From the NCBI GenBank assembly GCA_009760855.2, contig WPIO01000001.1:15859001-15923000 (forward strand): a stretch of DNA of 64,000 nt. The letters run 5' to 3'. Shown one piece after another: positions 1-43,690 of this stretch (the stretch's first letter is position 1; each line of letters begins with the position of its first letter). The translations under genes and the position numbers were made by a program. The notes under the pieces were generated by a model that saw nothing but the letters and a program-made list of their open reading frames with translations, was not told the DNA's origin and ran no database searches. This DNA comes from Cristatella mucedo. Its lineage: Eukaryota > Bryozoa > Phylactolaemata > Cristatellidae.

Positions 1-469
1 ACATTAAGGGTAGATTCCTAGGCATGACTTGGTAATTGTCAGCTTTAATTTTACGATATTCTATTCTGCTCTTGCATACCCAGTTCAACTGCTACAACCG
101 TATCAGCTTTCTCACATCCCCCGGTCCTCTCAGAATAATACTTTGCTGTTCATTTCCTTCATTTGGTAGCTTTTGGCAACAGATGCTTTTACTCTGAAGG
201 TCTAAGAGCTTCTCTGCTCGACATAGGCTATTTATCCATAATTCTTATGCTGCAGCCGGTTCTTTGCAGCCGGTTGAAGCCAATTCTGACGGTTATTTTC
301 CTGCCGTCCTTCACTATCGTACCTATCCAAGTTACTTTCTCCCACGACTTTCTAATTCAGTTAGGTTGTCGACGCATACCCCAATCATGCTGCTATATAA
401 ATATGTATGTTTGTAATAGCAAGTTGTGTTAAGCTGCAACCATTACACCTGCTATGATTGACGGCAAAT
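1..469. other. No gene recognised (intron of RAD54L2)
   Basis: AT-rich sequence with no recognised exon or repeat head. It presumably lies inside a RAD54L2 intron, since motif I and Ia exons are expected further upstream. Confidence 0.4.
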
Positions 470-985
470 AGAGCATATCCACTGCGACTTATGCAGGTCC
501 AGGCAAGCAGCCTATCGACTTCAAAAGTTGGTCACTCACGATGAAGTCCCTTAATTCCCTGGCTCCAGTCTTCCTGTCAGAATTACCCAAGCCAGGCTAG
601 GTACCGTACCACCGGCTCTTCTGAATCTAATCGTTGAGCCATACCTCATACGAACTGAAATCTTTTTGGAGGCCGTGCCTTCAGTTTGTATGGTCCTAAA
701 GCCTGGAACTCACTCCCAGCTGAAGCCACGACATCCCCTGACTTGACGACATTTAAAAATAAGCTAAAACGCTTCTGTTTTTTCCAGCATTTAATGGGTT
801 GTTTTGATTTGTCCTTTATGTGCTTACGTGTGCTGACACTGTGCACGCTACCGCTAGCCATGTTATGCTTGTTGACAATTTGTATGTTACCACTAACCAT
901 TTGATCATGCTTAATTTACAGCAAATGTAAATTGCCTAGAAAGATTAAAGTTCTCTGAAGGCGCTATACAAATATATCTATTATT
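470..985 (+). mobile_element. LINE-1a 3' fragment (non-LTR, CR1/L2-like)
   Basis: A 5'-truncated copy of the main LINE family here (called LINE-1a in this annotation). It has the end of the reverse transcriptase frame (KAWNSLP-type segment near 700) then the 3' UTR and the degraded stem-loop tail near 943-975. Recognised by similarity to copies at 51050-52250 and 5000-5266. Confidence 0.75.
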
Positions 986-2846
986 AAGTGGTGGATGCCC
1001 CCTACCAGCATTCTCCTGCTTCTTCCTTGCCAGCCCGTGAATGAATGTATGTGTGGCCTTAAGCGAAGAATGCAAGTACAACAGTAATCTCAAAATACAG
1101 AGCCACCTTAGGCCGGCTCCTTGGGACAGAACTCCGACAAAAAATTTGCCATGAGTGGGGACCGATCCTGAAACCTCGGTATTTGCCAGTTCAGTTCTAG
1201 TATCGTTAATGATTTCTACAAATATCTTATCCCTAGGTTAGAATTGCTTGCTGGCAAATGTATCGATTGGCCAAGGTTAAATTAGCTGAAAATGCAATGA
1301 GGGAGGTTGATGTCACAGTTATCCTTTGTTCATCCATTAGGTCACCTCTATGAATGCAACCATTTAGGCTATATATTGTACAAGGTAGTTGGTTGTGTTG
1401 AAATGCTTTACTCTCAGCAAAGATAGAACAATCCTGGCAGCAGTCTGCATATTTGTATGTTCATACGAATGCTGCAAGCCAATGTGCTCTTCGGCTACCT
1501 TTCCTTGAACTATGTCGAGGCATTTTTGACTGTCTAATGCCATGCTCGATGTTGAGAAGGCATATCCCGAAGTCTTTTACTAATTGTGCCTGGGAAGACT
1601 GCTCAAAGATCCCAATGAACTAGAGTTTTGCCAAGAGAATGCCGGGTTCCAAAATGCAATATGCCACGGGTTTTAGAAGTACATGAACAGATTCTTGACT
1701 GGGGCGCCTGCCAACATGCCTTCTCAGTGCTATACTAACTACCAAAGAGTCTGCTTGGGGATAATGCTTGGCATTTGTTCTCTGGTTACTATGATGTGCA
1801 CTCAGCCTTTTATTGTAAAGTTGTTTTGCTATCTGGTTTTGTCTTGATCTTGTGATTGCTTTACCATCAGCAGTGTTCCATATGGCTTTGAACATATAAA
1901 TGTGTTTTGAATGGTCCTAAGATCTGTCTCTTCTAATCCTAAGACATCTGGTAGCTTGAATTTGTAGTGTTACTTTAGGAAGTTTATATATTTGTTCCTT
2001 TGCTGCCTTTGACTTTAGAAATCTCTGTCTGATGTGTAGAAGGAAGCTATCAGCAGTTAGTTTGTGAGCTTAATGACCATGAGTGTTGCGGCTCTTTTTG
2101 GTTTACTTATTCTAAAAATAAGCGTGCCCCACTAGCCTGTACCCCTTTAAAGTCACGGGGAACTCCAACTTTGCTTTGGAAACTGAATGTAAGTTCCCGC
2201 TGACATTGCTGGTGAGCCCACCCTACTAACAAGCAATCTTGTAGAACTCTCTTAATGTTGCACAAATCTACGAAGACGGAAATACGAAAAAAGTAGTCAA
2301 AATTAGGATGAAGTTTGTTTGATTCGATTTAAAACAACTACTTTGAATGCACAATTTGATGTTCAGTTTCAAACATGAGAGTGCATGTTGTAGCTACATA
2401 TGCAAATTACTAAATTATGACCCTTGATGTGTTCGACATGATCTCATCATAGCTGTACCATCGTAGTAGTCCTACAAATACCAAAATGGCACAACATAAG
2501 CATGATTTCACTGTCCTGTACCCTTAGAAAATATGGTTGAGATCACCTGGATTGTGTACATTCTATTTTTTTACTACCTACATAATACTGATGGATGTGT
2601 GATATTATCTTATATCTTAATAGTTGTTTGTATCCCATGACGTTTGCAAAGACGATTTTACCTGGGGAAGCTTTTGACTGGCTCCAGCAAATGTTGAGTG
2701 TAAATTTTTAGCAATTTATGAGTTTACCTGAATGACGCGGCAACATGCATCCCATTAAGCCACTTTCTTAGTTATGTTTTTTGTCCAGTTGCTAAAGTAT
2801 CCATTCTGCTCTTTGTACTCTGTTGGCTATATAGTATTTTCTGCAG
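986..2846. other. Intron, nothing recognised
   Basis: 1.9 kb without a recognisable exon or full repeat. Short frames here have stop-rich neighbours and no conserved motifs. The acceptor for exon 2847 closes it. Confidence 0.45.
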
Positions 2847-34009
<31,163 letters not shown>

Positions 34010-34390
34010 GGTGTGTGACCGGCAATGCAACGTCTCGAAGCAGACTGCTGTTGTTTGCAGTATGTATATGCTGTTTTTTAAGACATCCAATATGGACCTT
34101 TGGTCTTGCTCTTATTGTAAAGAGCTCCGGTGTCACTTCTTGTAGCTGCTCTGGTATGCCTTTTGTGCTAATGCTATAAATGTCGCCACTTAGTTAACAT
34201 ATATGTATAAATATGTATTTGTATATATGTAAGACGTATATACATATATGTGTATGTAAATATATAAAGTATATGTGTGTATATGTACACTATGCTGCCT
34301 ATGCGTGGTATGCCGTTGTTCATTCTAGTGTGTAATGAGTGACCATATGCACCACCCATATAACAAATAAACAGCCGTTTAGTGATTGCT
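34010..34390 (+). other. RAD54L2 3' untranslated region
   Basis: About 360 nt from the TGA to the poly(A) signal. It contains a TA/TG-rich block (about 34195-34290) of alternating pyrimidine-purine sequence (tatatg/tacata repeats). Confidence 0.75.
34366..34371 (+). terminator. Poly(A) signal AATAAA
   Basis: A canonical AATAAA hexamer 357 nt after the RAD54L2 stop codon, followed within 30 nt by a GT-rich stretch (gtggtcgtgtagg). Cleavage is probably near 34390. Confidence 0.75.
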
Positions 34391-36544
34391 AGTGGTCGTG
34401 TAGGTCACATGCAGTCCAAACTTGGTTGCTTATCTCGGAAATTGCAGGCAGTCAGATAACTCCTGCTCAGAGACATGCCCTTGTAGAGATGTGCTTTGCC
34501 CGTGTGGCTGTGTTGACCTGTGAGCTTTTCATGCTGTATATGTGTTAGGTGTACCCCGACTAAGCATTCCCACCACCATCAGACACAAGGCATGAATGAC
34601 CGTTTGCATGTCACGGCTACTAATTCTTCACCAGAGCATTTACAAGTAATATTGTGACCTATGGGCCCTAGATAGTGTTCCTTCAGAAGAATAGAGCTGG
34701 ATCTGCTAATTTTCATAGCTTCATACTCGAATCTTTTGAGTTGCACAGTTGTGCTAGAGGGGTTGGCCTTGGCATTAAGCTGACTTGATCGCTATTTGCT
34801 TTGAGGCGTACGCGAGTTGCTAAACGTCGTGGCAGCACTTGAACGTTAGTAACCTTTCTTTGCTGTAAAATAAGACTTCTCTACGCTATGGATATAGACT
34901 AGTTAACTCAGTTAAAACGCACGTGCCCTCTTTGTCACTCGGCCACTGTCGACTTACCAGCTTGCATTGGTGGTGCACCGACGAGTCACTAACCGGGATT
35001 CCCAGGCTGAGAACTTCACAGGTGTTAGACACGTGTCAGCTGAGATTACCAATTTTACTAGGAGCACTGTTTTGCGGCCTAGTTCTATCCGGATGTGGCA
35101 GTCTCTACAACCAATTATAGGGTACTATATGGAAACGTTAGCATGCTAAATTAGCCAGATTATGACCGTTGATGCAACTTGTTAGCGACTCGAGTTTTAA
35201 GCAGTACGAACCGAATACGGCTTAGACCTTATGAAAAAAACTTCTTGAAGTGATAATTGGTCATACCTTGGACTGGTTACACGTTGTCCTCCATGGTTGG
35301 GGAATACAGCAAAGTCGTAGCCTTGTTAGCAAGGTATGTACTTTCTTGATTGCTATCGAGCTATGCTACGTTCGCTTTAACTTCGGGCATCGATGCTGCT
35401 CCTACTAAGCCCCTACTAGTAGCCGCTCTTCATGGTGAAAGTTCCGCCAGTATTCTCCGATACGCCTGAATGAACAAGCCTGTTTTTATTTTTTCAGAAA
35501 GACTAATTCTCAAGCCGCTATCCCGCATATCTGTCACAATACTACAGGTATTGGATGGGCAACCATTGGGATAGGTTGGTCAACGGTGCCAGAGGTCTTC
35601 TCACCCTTGCCAGGCTTGTTTAGAACGTCATTTTTAAAGTTGCCTTGGCGTGTTGGGCCTTCTACCGCTGACTTCCATTTCTCGTAGAAGGATCTTGGCT
35701 CTAGTTGTCGTAAAAGCACTCATAGGTGAATGTGCCTGTAGTCAAAGATTACTTAAAGGCCAACAAACTGTCTTAGACGAGATAGGGATATATTATATTG
35801 ACCTGAAATGGCAGCGAGCTAAATCAGCCAGATTGTGACTGATAAACAATATTTGCGGTACCTGAATTATAACCGCTAGGCAATCGATTATGCGATCATC
35901 TGTGGCTGATGACGCATTAAAGCCGATATCATGACATAAACAGTTACAACGCCGGACTCGGCATCTGCACTTGAGCTTATTTAAGCTCTAGATCATGGAG
36001 CTGTTTCGCGATTGTAACCCTCTGCTGCGTTGAAGTAAAAAAACTTGTCTGCGTTCTGGATGCGGACTTGATATTAGAAGTATAAGCTGCCATGCTACTG
36101 CCACTGTTGGCATACCTGCATGCATCGGCGTAGTATCCAAGTCGCTAGCCATTCTAAAAGATTCAGGTGTCACCAGTATTCGTTTCACGTCGGCTGAAAC
36201 TAGCACCTTAACGCTGTGTTTTCGGCCTAGTTCTGTCATGACGTGTAAACCGCACACAAAACAAAAACCAAAAGTGCCATGTTTTCATACATTCGCGAGA
36301 AAGCATAAAAACGAGCGAAAAGTTTAAAATAAAAGTTATGTGGGCCATTTGAAAAAAATTCTTATTGATTCTATGATGACATGGCCACTTCTTTTCAAAA
36401 GTTTTGGAGGTAGAGACCACTATGGCACTTTTGACGATCGCTAGCTACTCGTTATTCGCTTGGTAGAAAGGTCAAGAAATCGAAACCAAATTTGAGCGTC
36501 TGTTATGCCTTTCATAAGAAAATCGTGTTAAGTGAAAAAGAAAA
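34391..36544. other. Intergenic, nothing recognised
   Basis: 2.1 kb downstream of RAD54L2. A minus-strand 89-codon frame at 35988-36257 has protein-like composition (VKVLVSADVKRILVTPESFR) but no recognised family, so I do not call it a gene. Confidence 0.35.
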
Positions 36545-36705
36545 GCAGATGTTTCACAGCCTTATTTATGTAGCGCAATCAGCCGTGTTGGCTATTACCG
36601 GAAATACTTTTACAGGAAATGAGAATTTGTGTACGACTCAAACCTACGACATGTGTTAGGTAGCGGAAGAACCTTAGCCCCTATGCTAAGACCCAGAAGC
36701 TCGGG
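36545..36705 (-). mobile_element. SINE family B, diverged
   Basis: Minus strand: TTTCACAGCCTTATTTATGTAG end, and ACTCAAACCTACGAC as a degraded B-box. Confidence 0.55.
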
Positions 36706-37684
36706 GCTCTTAGAGATGCCATTCCGCGCCAACGGCTGACAGCTTGACCAGTTAAACTTGATCGCGAAGCTCGGCTAACAAGTCATAGTAATAATAATAA
36801 TGCACTTGATAAAGCGCCCTCAGAGAAATCAATCTCTTTATAGGCGCTTTACTTTTCCTGCAAAGGGAAACGCGATTGAATGGTGAGTAATAGCATGCTT
36901 GATAAACAACATGAATAACGTGGTTAGGGGTGACATGCACAGGGTCAGCATGCAATTTTGGTTAGTGGTAGCATGCACAGTGTCAGCACACATAAGCACA
37001 TCAAGGACGAATCAAAGGGACCCACTAAATGCTGTCCTGAATAGGTGTTTTTAAGTTCTTTTTAAATGATGTCAGGTCAGGTGTTGTTCTGACGCGTCGG
37101 TGAGTTCCAGGCTTTGGGAGCATACGAACTAAATGCACGGCCTCCAAAGGATTTGAGGTTTGTACGAGGTATTTGTAGACTGTTGGATTCCGAAAAGCGG
37201 GTGGTACGATGCTTGGCCTGGTTGGGGAGTAGATCTAAAAGATGGGCTTGAGCCAAAGAATGAAGGACCTAAAAGTGAGCGACTAAACCTTGAAGTCGAT
37301 CTGTTGCACCTGTGACGCTCACGACAGACAAGCCTAGCTGCGGAGCTTTGCACCAGCTGCAATCGCCTGATTGCACATGACGGTAGGCCAGCAAGCAGTG
37401 AGTTGCAGAAGTCAAGACGGGATGTCACGAATGCATGGACCAACTTAGACGCGGTATCCTTATCTAAACAAGCCCGAATTTTAGCAATGTTATGTAGCTG
37501 AAAGTAGGCAGATTTTACTGTGGAGCTGATGTGGTCGTCTAACGAGAGGTCACTTTGGAACATGACACCTAGATTTCATGCAGATTCAACCGGAGATATG
37601 CTGGCAGAGCCAATTTTGAGCGGCAGCCTTTCCAATTTCTGAATCCCACTGTAATTGCCCATAACTAGTAAGTTAGTTTTATCA

Positions 37685-38008
37685 TCATAGTTTTAGAAAA
37701 TTTGCTGCCATCCATCTGCGGATGTCATCAATACATGCAGCAAGTGAGTTTAGAGAATTCGAGGCGCTCGATGGCTGGGAGGGATGAAAGCAAATGTACA
37801 ATTGAGTGTCATCCGCATAGAAGTGAAAGCCTAGATTGTGCTTGGCAATCACAACAGCAAGAGGGAGAGTATTGTAGCACCCTGCTGGCCTTGGCTGAAT
37901 TTTAGAGCGAACAAGAGCTGTTCGGCGTTGGGCAAGAACTCCTTTGTCCTGGAGCAGTGAGCCAGAGAGGAGCGCCAGAGTGGTTAGAGAGCAAGAGCTT
38001 AAGAGCAA
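37685..38008 (-). pseudogene. LINE-1a RT catalytic core fragment
   Basis: Contains LGFHFYADDTQLYICFHPS, the RT YADD active-site motif, followed by a helical segment ([14 protein letters not shown]) typical of CR1/jockey-like LINEs. The upstream RT palm and finger motifs are missing because of the inserted block at 38100-39000. Confidence 0.88.
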
Positions 38009-38159
38009 GCCAGGAAGCTCTGAGACCAGCGGTGGCGATTCGGCCTTTAGAATTGGTCCGATATCCGCTTGAGCGGCTGATTGATGTTGGCTGGCCTGTC
38101 AACCCCTGCCATCACTCTGTCCAAATAGAATCGTCTGGAACCCATTCGTCATTCAAGCT

Positions 38160-38985
38160 GGACAGAGGTTCCATTCCAGTGGCATAGTGCCGGTATTAAT
38201 CCCTTACCGTAATGGGCCATGGTGTCGGGCCCAATACAGCTAAGCTCTTGCCCCATTGTCTCAGCTAAGTATTTAAGAGTCGAGCCACGCTCGCTCTTGG
38301 TCTCTTCTGGTCTTTTGGTCTTGTGTCGTTTGTCCGGCTCCGAGCTTCGACGCGGTCGGACTCGTTTCTCTGAAAGCGAGGGAGGAGGGCGGGCTGTTTG
38401 CCGACGATTGACGGAACAGGACGAGACAGGAGGATTCGGTGGACTCCACCGAATACGGTCGTATCGAGCCCAAGCTGGAATTGTGTGTTTCTTTTGTGTT
38501 TTGTGTGTGCGCGCTTGCACATGGTCTCGGAATAAGGATTAGCCGGTGCGAGCTAGACGTCGTTGGCGTGTGTGGAGTCCTAGTTCTCCAGTTAGGGTTT
38601 AGGCTCCAGTTTGAGCTCGGTCTATTTTGGTCGTTCCCAAGTGTAGATGTAAGTAGCTTCAGTGTGAAGAAGTATTCCCTCCGCAAGAGTGCTTAAGTTG
38701 GCGTGTGTGGGTATTCCTTCCGCACAGGTGAAAACGGAGTCCTAGTTCTCCGGTTAGGGTTTAGGCTCCGGTTCGCGCTCAGTGTGCAGAAGTATTCCCT
38801 CAGCAAGAGTGTTGGTGCTGTTGAGTACATGCGAGGAGTGTGGAGATAAAACTGAGCTAGACGAGCAGCGACTTTGTGCGCTTGCGAATAAAGTTCAGTA
38901 AAATCCCCAATTTGTGTGTCTCGCTTTCCAATTCACGACGCGGACTCACGACCCCCTTTAGTAACGGAAAGCAGGTCAGCGCCAG
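38160..38985 (+). mobile_element. Possible solo LTR inserted in LINE-1a
   Basis: A non-LINE block between two parts of the RT. Plus-strand layout is LTR-like: a TATTTAA box at about 38270, AATAAA at 38886-38891, and short internal repeats (TCCTAGTTCTCC...TTAGGGTTTAGGCTCC at about 38577 and 38740; GAAGTATTCCCT at about 38667 and 38789). I could not define exact ends or a target duplication, so this is tentative. Confidence 0.4.
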
Positions 38986-39873
38986 AAACGCTCTTTTGTG
39001 GCGGCCAGCTTATTTCGCGTAGGCTCGCAATAAGCTTCTCTTGATCTAGTGTCGCTTTTTTGAGTAATGGCCTGACTAAAGTTTTTTTGAAAGGTGCTGG
39101 GACATGATCTGAGGCTAATAACATATTAATGATGTTAGTTATGCATGGCAGCAGCAGATCAATGCAACGTATGAGCAGGACAGTGGGAATAGGGTCCAGA
39201 GGACTTGTCTTCTTTGATTGGGATATGAACTTCAGGACGAGATCACTAGTTACCTGCTTAAATGTAGACATTGAGGTGCAGCAAGGAATCGGGGTACAGC
39301 ATTCTAGTGGAAATGTTGTCATCGCAGGGATGGACTCCCTGATCTTGTTTATCTTCTGCATAAAGAATCAAGAGAAGCGATCAGCTAGGTCATCACAAGG
39401 ATCATCAGGTAAGGAGCTAATCTGTGAGCGATTGAAGAGATGGTTGATCGTCGACATCAGCATTTTTGGATTTTGCATCTGTGATTCAGCAATGTTTCTA
39501 TAGAAACTAGACTTGGCCTTTGCTAGGATCGATTGGTACGACCTACTTCTTCATTTCCTACTTCTTCTTTCGTCTTCATATGCCTGTCGATGGACAGTCA
39601 GTCCTGATCTTTTGTATGCTTTTTCAAGTTGCGCTTAGTAGACCTGGCTAGTTTAATGTCTGTGGTAAACCACAGGCAGTCTGGGCGAGGTTTCGCACAG
39701 TGCGCTTAGTCATAGATGCAAACTCGTCGAGCGTGTCAGCTAGTGTCGTGTTGTAGCAATCTACCAATGATGAAAGATCAGAGAGAGGGCTGAGCAGCAG
39801 AGGCAAAGCAGATATTTCCGCACGGACAGCATCGATGTCGAGGGTTTTGAGGTTTCGCGATTCACAGGTTATT

Positions 39874-40497
39874 TTAGAGGAGGAAGTGGGCACACACTGT
39901 AGATTGAATGAGATCTGCATGTGGTTGGATAAGCAGGATTTGGTTGTAATTGGTGATGACAAAGTGCAGTTGTATGAGAATCTGGTCGAGTGTGTGACCC
40001 TTGATGTGAGTAGGGCCATGCACGTGAGCCACAAGAGACAATGAGTCAGTCAATGCACGAAATTCAGTGCTGAAGGCGTCAGATAAGTTATCAAAGTGAA
40101 CGTTGAAATCACCCATAACGAGAAAGGATTGATTTCTAGCACACAGAATCGAAATGAGATCGGAGAAATCTGAGATAAAGGAGGATTTGGTACCTGGTGG
40201 ACGATAGACTACTGCTACCATCGGTAGCTTGTTGTCGGGTGAGACCAAGACAATCGATTCAAAAGACTGCTTCGAGGGTACTGCAAATGGCTTGAGGTTG
40301 AATTTCGAGTGCACGATAGCATCAACTCCGCCTCCAGTTTTGATTGATCTAGGGGTGTGAAAGAATGAGAAACCTGTTGGGATAGTGTCGATAATTGTCA
40401 GGCAGTTTATCGATTTTAGCCAAGTTTCAGTTAGGGCAAGCAGGTCGATACCATTTTCAGAAATAAGGTTGCTTATTAGCAGAGGTTTATTGCACAT
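39874..40497 (-). pseudogene. LINE-1a endonuclease domain fragment
   Basis: A 207-codon open stretch with the exo/endo/phosphatase-fold landmarks: ETW near residue 23, YRPPGT, GDFNVHFD and GHTLDQIL. GDFN and the catalytic-His region are typical of LINE endonucleases. The last ~30 residues drift out of frame. It is a broken part of the surrounding LINE. Confidence 0.88.
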
Positions 40498-40900
40498 TGA
40501 GTGAGGATTCCAGAGGCAAGCGTTAAGTCGGGCCTATGGAGTTATAACAGGCCTGATGACCACTAAGTTAGAGAGATTGACAGTGACGCATGTGGGGGAG
40601 CATGCTGAGCGGTTCGAGGCAACACTAGGAATACCAAACGAGCGGGTACTCAGCTCGCAGTTCCCGCTAAACGAGCGGCGTCTGAGCTGGCGGTTCCGGC
40701 CACCGCAGGGTACTTTTCTTTGGTTAATGTATACTTCACGAATCTAAGCAACAGCATTAATATCTAGGAATGCATTTGATCTACGATGACGAAGCGATAA
40801 CAGCTGCTGACGATCATAACTAGCATGCAGGTTACTAGCCGCCGGCGTAGCTAAGGCAGCCGCCGGCGTAGGAGACCCAGCAGCCCGAAGCGATAAGCGT

Positions 40901-42084
40901 TTAGATATCCACAGGCACGTAATTTCTTACCCGCTACGGTCAAATAATAATCAGAATAAATTTAAACTGGTCTAAGCTGTATCATTTCCGTATACGATGT
41001 TCGCAAGAACTTCGGTTTTCGGAAGAATTCTGCAACGAACACGAACACACGGGAGAGCGCTTTATGTCAGGAGGCGGTCATAGGAGCGGTACCGACGCAT
41101 GCAGACAATCTGGCGGTACTCAGAGCGGCGGAAACAGCGAGCCCCTACCTGCATATAAAAATTCTATTTCCGTTTCCGTAGCGTAGGGCAGTCTATTCGA
41201 CAGTCACGTAGTCGTCCACCACCGGCAGCATTTTTTGCGTACACCAGTGGTGGAGCCAGGATTTTCATCTGGAGGGCAAGACCGGAAAAGTTGTAATATA
41301 GGGGCAAGACCAGCAAGATGTTTAGGTAGGCAGTGTTATATTTTTTCGGGCAGCGCGCACAGATCAAGACGGCTCAAGCAGATGCTGTTTATTGCGGAGA
41401 CGCTGAACCAGGCCGCACGGCCAGCACACGGGCCAGCAAGCAACTGCTGCAAGGGGGTCCGCTGTCTTGACCGAAAGAGCTCGGGGGGGGGGCGGATGAG
41501 CCAGGTCCACCACAGACGTACAGCTCGCTTAAAAGCTAGAAGCACAATTGACCAGTACGACGTCTTGAGCATTACCAAATGACTATTATGTAAAGGAGAC
41601 TAGAGGTAGCCTTTCCGCTCGACCGCCGCTACCCAGTTATGCCAGACCATAGGGAGCGTTAATAAGCCAGGAGGCAAGTTCCTCGCTCTTTAGGACCGAG
41701 GTCGTGATTTCGAATCCTGCAAAAGGGCGATTCTATATAGTCAACTGAAAGCGGTGGTGATAGCCGTTAGGCTTTTCTGCCACAATAAAAATGAGGCTGT
41801 CAGATCAGCTAATATTTGTTTTTATTTATTTTCTGCGTGGCCTCTCTCGAGGCTGGAATCAGCAGGCTTATAGCTCGGTTAAATGTTCAACACTTTATTT
41901 TACAAAAGCACGCACTACACACAGTGGGAGAACTTGGGCAATACTACCTTAGGACCACAGCTGGGAGAAGGGGGCGCAGGGAGCCGTGCGTCCTTCGGCT
42001 CCGTGCGTCGTGCAATAAACTGTTGGCTCGTTGTTCATCGGCTGGCTCTCTGCTGTGCGAATCAAACGACAGATACAACACAGC
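40901..42084. other. Intergenic, SINE B and unclassified sequence
   Basis: A SINE family B copy lies at 41675-41815 on the plus strand (ATTTCGAATCCTGCAAAAGG, GAAAGCGGTGGTGATAGCCG, ATGAGGCTGTCAGATCAGCT). The GC-rich block 41050-41600, with a G-run at 41482-41491, is not recognised. Confidence 0.55.
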
Positions 42085-42205
42085 TAACCATATTATGCTT
42101 GATGACATTGTGCATGTCATTTAGGCATTTGAGAATGCTTTCTTTGCAGCACCTAAAAGAAACTAATTTCTCTGGTGGCGCTTTATAAACATACTATTAC
42201 TCCTA
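42085..42205 (+). mobile_element. LINE-1a tail
   Basis: CACAGCTAACCATATTATGCTTGA-type 3' UTR and a degraded stem-loop (CTAAAAGAAACTAATTTCTC) followed by an ATT-like tail. Confidence 0.65.
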
Positions 42206-42267
42206 TTACAAGGGACGCGGAATGACGCAAGTACTCGGGATCGTGGTAGTGTTGGCCAAACGGCTTA

Positions 42268-42817
42268 AGCCTGATTTAGACGGCGAGTCTTGCTTCCTAC
42301 CTGGTTTCTACTTACTCGAGTCCTAGGTGTATACGTCACAATACCGTGGGGGCAGTCCAGACTTAGGAAAGGCTTGGCGGAGACTCCGCAGCCAAACCCG
42401 GTTCTACTTTTTCAGTCAAGACTTAGCAAGTGACTAATCATAGACGCCGCTCAGGCCAAGCCTACTGCATTGCTATGAAAGGAATGGCGGACGACTTGAC
42501 CAGCGAACTCATCGATGCGTTCCACGCGAGTTCCTCTTAATGGGAAAAACTTAGCTCTGAGTTCAAAAATCAGATTCTGATGCGGCGAGCGATAAAGGCT
42601 ATAGCGGACAGGTTTCATTATACCTGTAATTGCATTAGCGAAGCAAGGCCGGAGAGAAACGCCCTTGCTATCTTATGAACGCTCAGTTGGTGGAGCGAGT
42701 ACGAGGCCAGACTTGGAGCAAGACTGCCGTCTAAACCTTCTGTAAACCGGAAGACCATATTAATACTCGAGTAGGTAGGAAGCAGTATGAAGCAAGACTC
42801 ACCGTCTAAACCAGGCT
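42268..42817. mobile_element. PIF/Harbinger-like MITE, copy 1
   Basis: 550 bp with terminal inverted repeats starting AGCCTGATTTAGACGG and ending CCGTCTAAACCAGGCT, continuing inward with AGTCTTGCTTCCTACC-type sequence. It is flanked by a direct TTA duplication (42265-42267 and 42818-42820), the 3-bp target typical of PIF/Harbinger. Inside, a plus-strand ATG at about 42484 opens MADDLTSELIDAFHASSS, then stops; the same start is fossilised in copy 2. No transposase remains. Confidence 0.82.
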
Positions 42818-43690
42818 TTAGGCAGTCGGCGACTGCAGCCTGCTACTTAGTCCCAAGAGTACCAGCGCACGCCTTCGGAGGTATGGGTAGCTGTTTAACT
42901 GAGCGTCGAGGTGGTGGTACACGTCCGAGCTCGCCGAAAAGCTCAACGGAAAAGCCCCAGGTCTCCAGCCGCTAACTTCTGGCCCTGACCTTGGTCAAGA
43001 AAGATGGCTAGCCCAACTGGGCGACGCTCAGCGAATATCGAATATCAGCAGCGCCGGCTAATGAACCCTACTAGGGTAGAATGACGTGAGTTGGGCTTTT
43101 TATACAGCCTAACTATAGACTACGACATGACCAGTCTTAATAATATAACTAAGAAATTGCGTATGATATCTCGGCAATGGTAATCGTGCTGATGTGGAAT
43201 GCCAGCGTTTCCGTTTCATTACCACCCACGCTTACACCAAGCAGTGAAGTATTGCCTCCTGCGTGACTCGAACCCACGAGAGAGCCTACTGGCTTGCGTG
43301 ATGGAGGCCAGACGGGCATTTTCAATGAGGGGAGCTTGAAAGGCTGCAGCTTCTTCGGCGAGGCAGGAAGTGCAACTCTTTCATCCAGGCCTCAGCAAAA
43401 AATATATCTATGGGACAATATATTATATTGTTAAAAATATATTGCATTAGGTGCCGTAACAATATCAATATTATTTTATCGTCCAGACGAATAATACTGA
43501 TGTCATTGAAATACTTATGGGGCAGTTTAGTTTTAAGTGAAATTTGTAACAGCCCTTCCAGAGTCCCGAGTCTGACCGCATTGTGTGGATCGTGGACTGC
43601 CTAAGCTTTATCAGGTGTATTATTATTATTATTATGAAGTCCGTGCAGCGTGTTTGGTAGATACAATTATATATTTTGTCTTAAAAATCC
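42818..43690. other. Intergenic, SINE B stub and LINE stub
   Basis: A SINE family B piece on the minus strand at 43190-43290 (CCTGCGTGACTCGAACCCACGAG is the B-box region) and a minimal LINE-1a tail at 43600-43637 ending in (ATT)n. No gene seen. Confidence 0.5.

Larger units (their letters stand above)
36790..40900 (-). mobile_element. LINE-1a, longest copy (endonuclease + RT)
   Basis: Non-LTR retrotransposon on the minus strand, CR1/L2/jockey-like. Reading order on that strand: an apurinic-type endonuclease at about 40900-40070 (LLALTETWL, VYRPPGT, GDFNVHFD, GPTHIKGHTLDQIL); a linker at 39640-40034 (LVDCYNTTLADTLDEFA); RT start at 38990-39361 (KKTSPLDPIPTVLL, KKTLVRPLLKK); RT catalytic FYADDTQLY near 37800-37850; RT end at 37129-37563 (LDDHISSTVKSAYFQLHNIA, SRLDFCNSLLAGLP); stem-loop and (AAT)n tail at 36790-36850. 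Stops and frameshifts break it. An insertion at about 38100-39000 removes or separates part of the RT. It copies itself by target-primed reverse transcription when intact; this copy is dead. Confidence 0.9.

Noticed and set aside
163-432. 89-codon frame at the left edge as an upstream RAD54L2 exon
   Set aside because: It contains none of the expected motif I/Ia residues and no suitable splice sites in phase.
35988-36257. Minus-strand 89-codon frame with protein-like composition
   Set aside because: No recognised family, no splice or promoter context; kept only as a note in the intergenic entry.
41235-41582. 115-codon plus-strand frame in GC-rich DNA
   Set aside because: The overlapping minus-strand frame is equally open, and both reflect GC-rich composition and a G-run.
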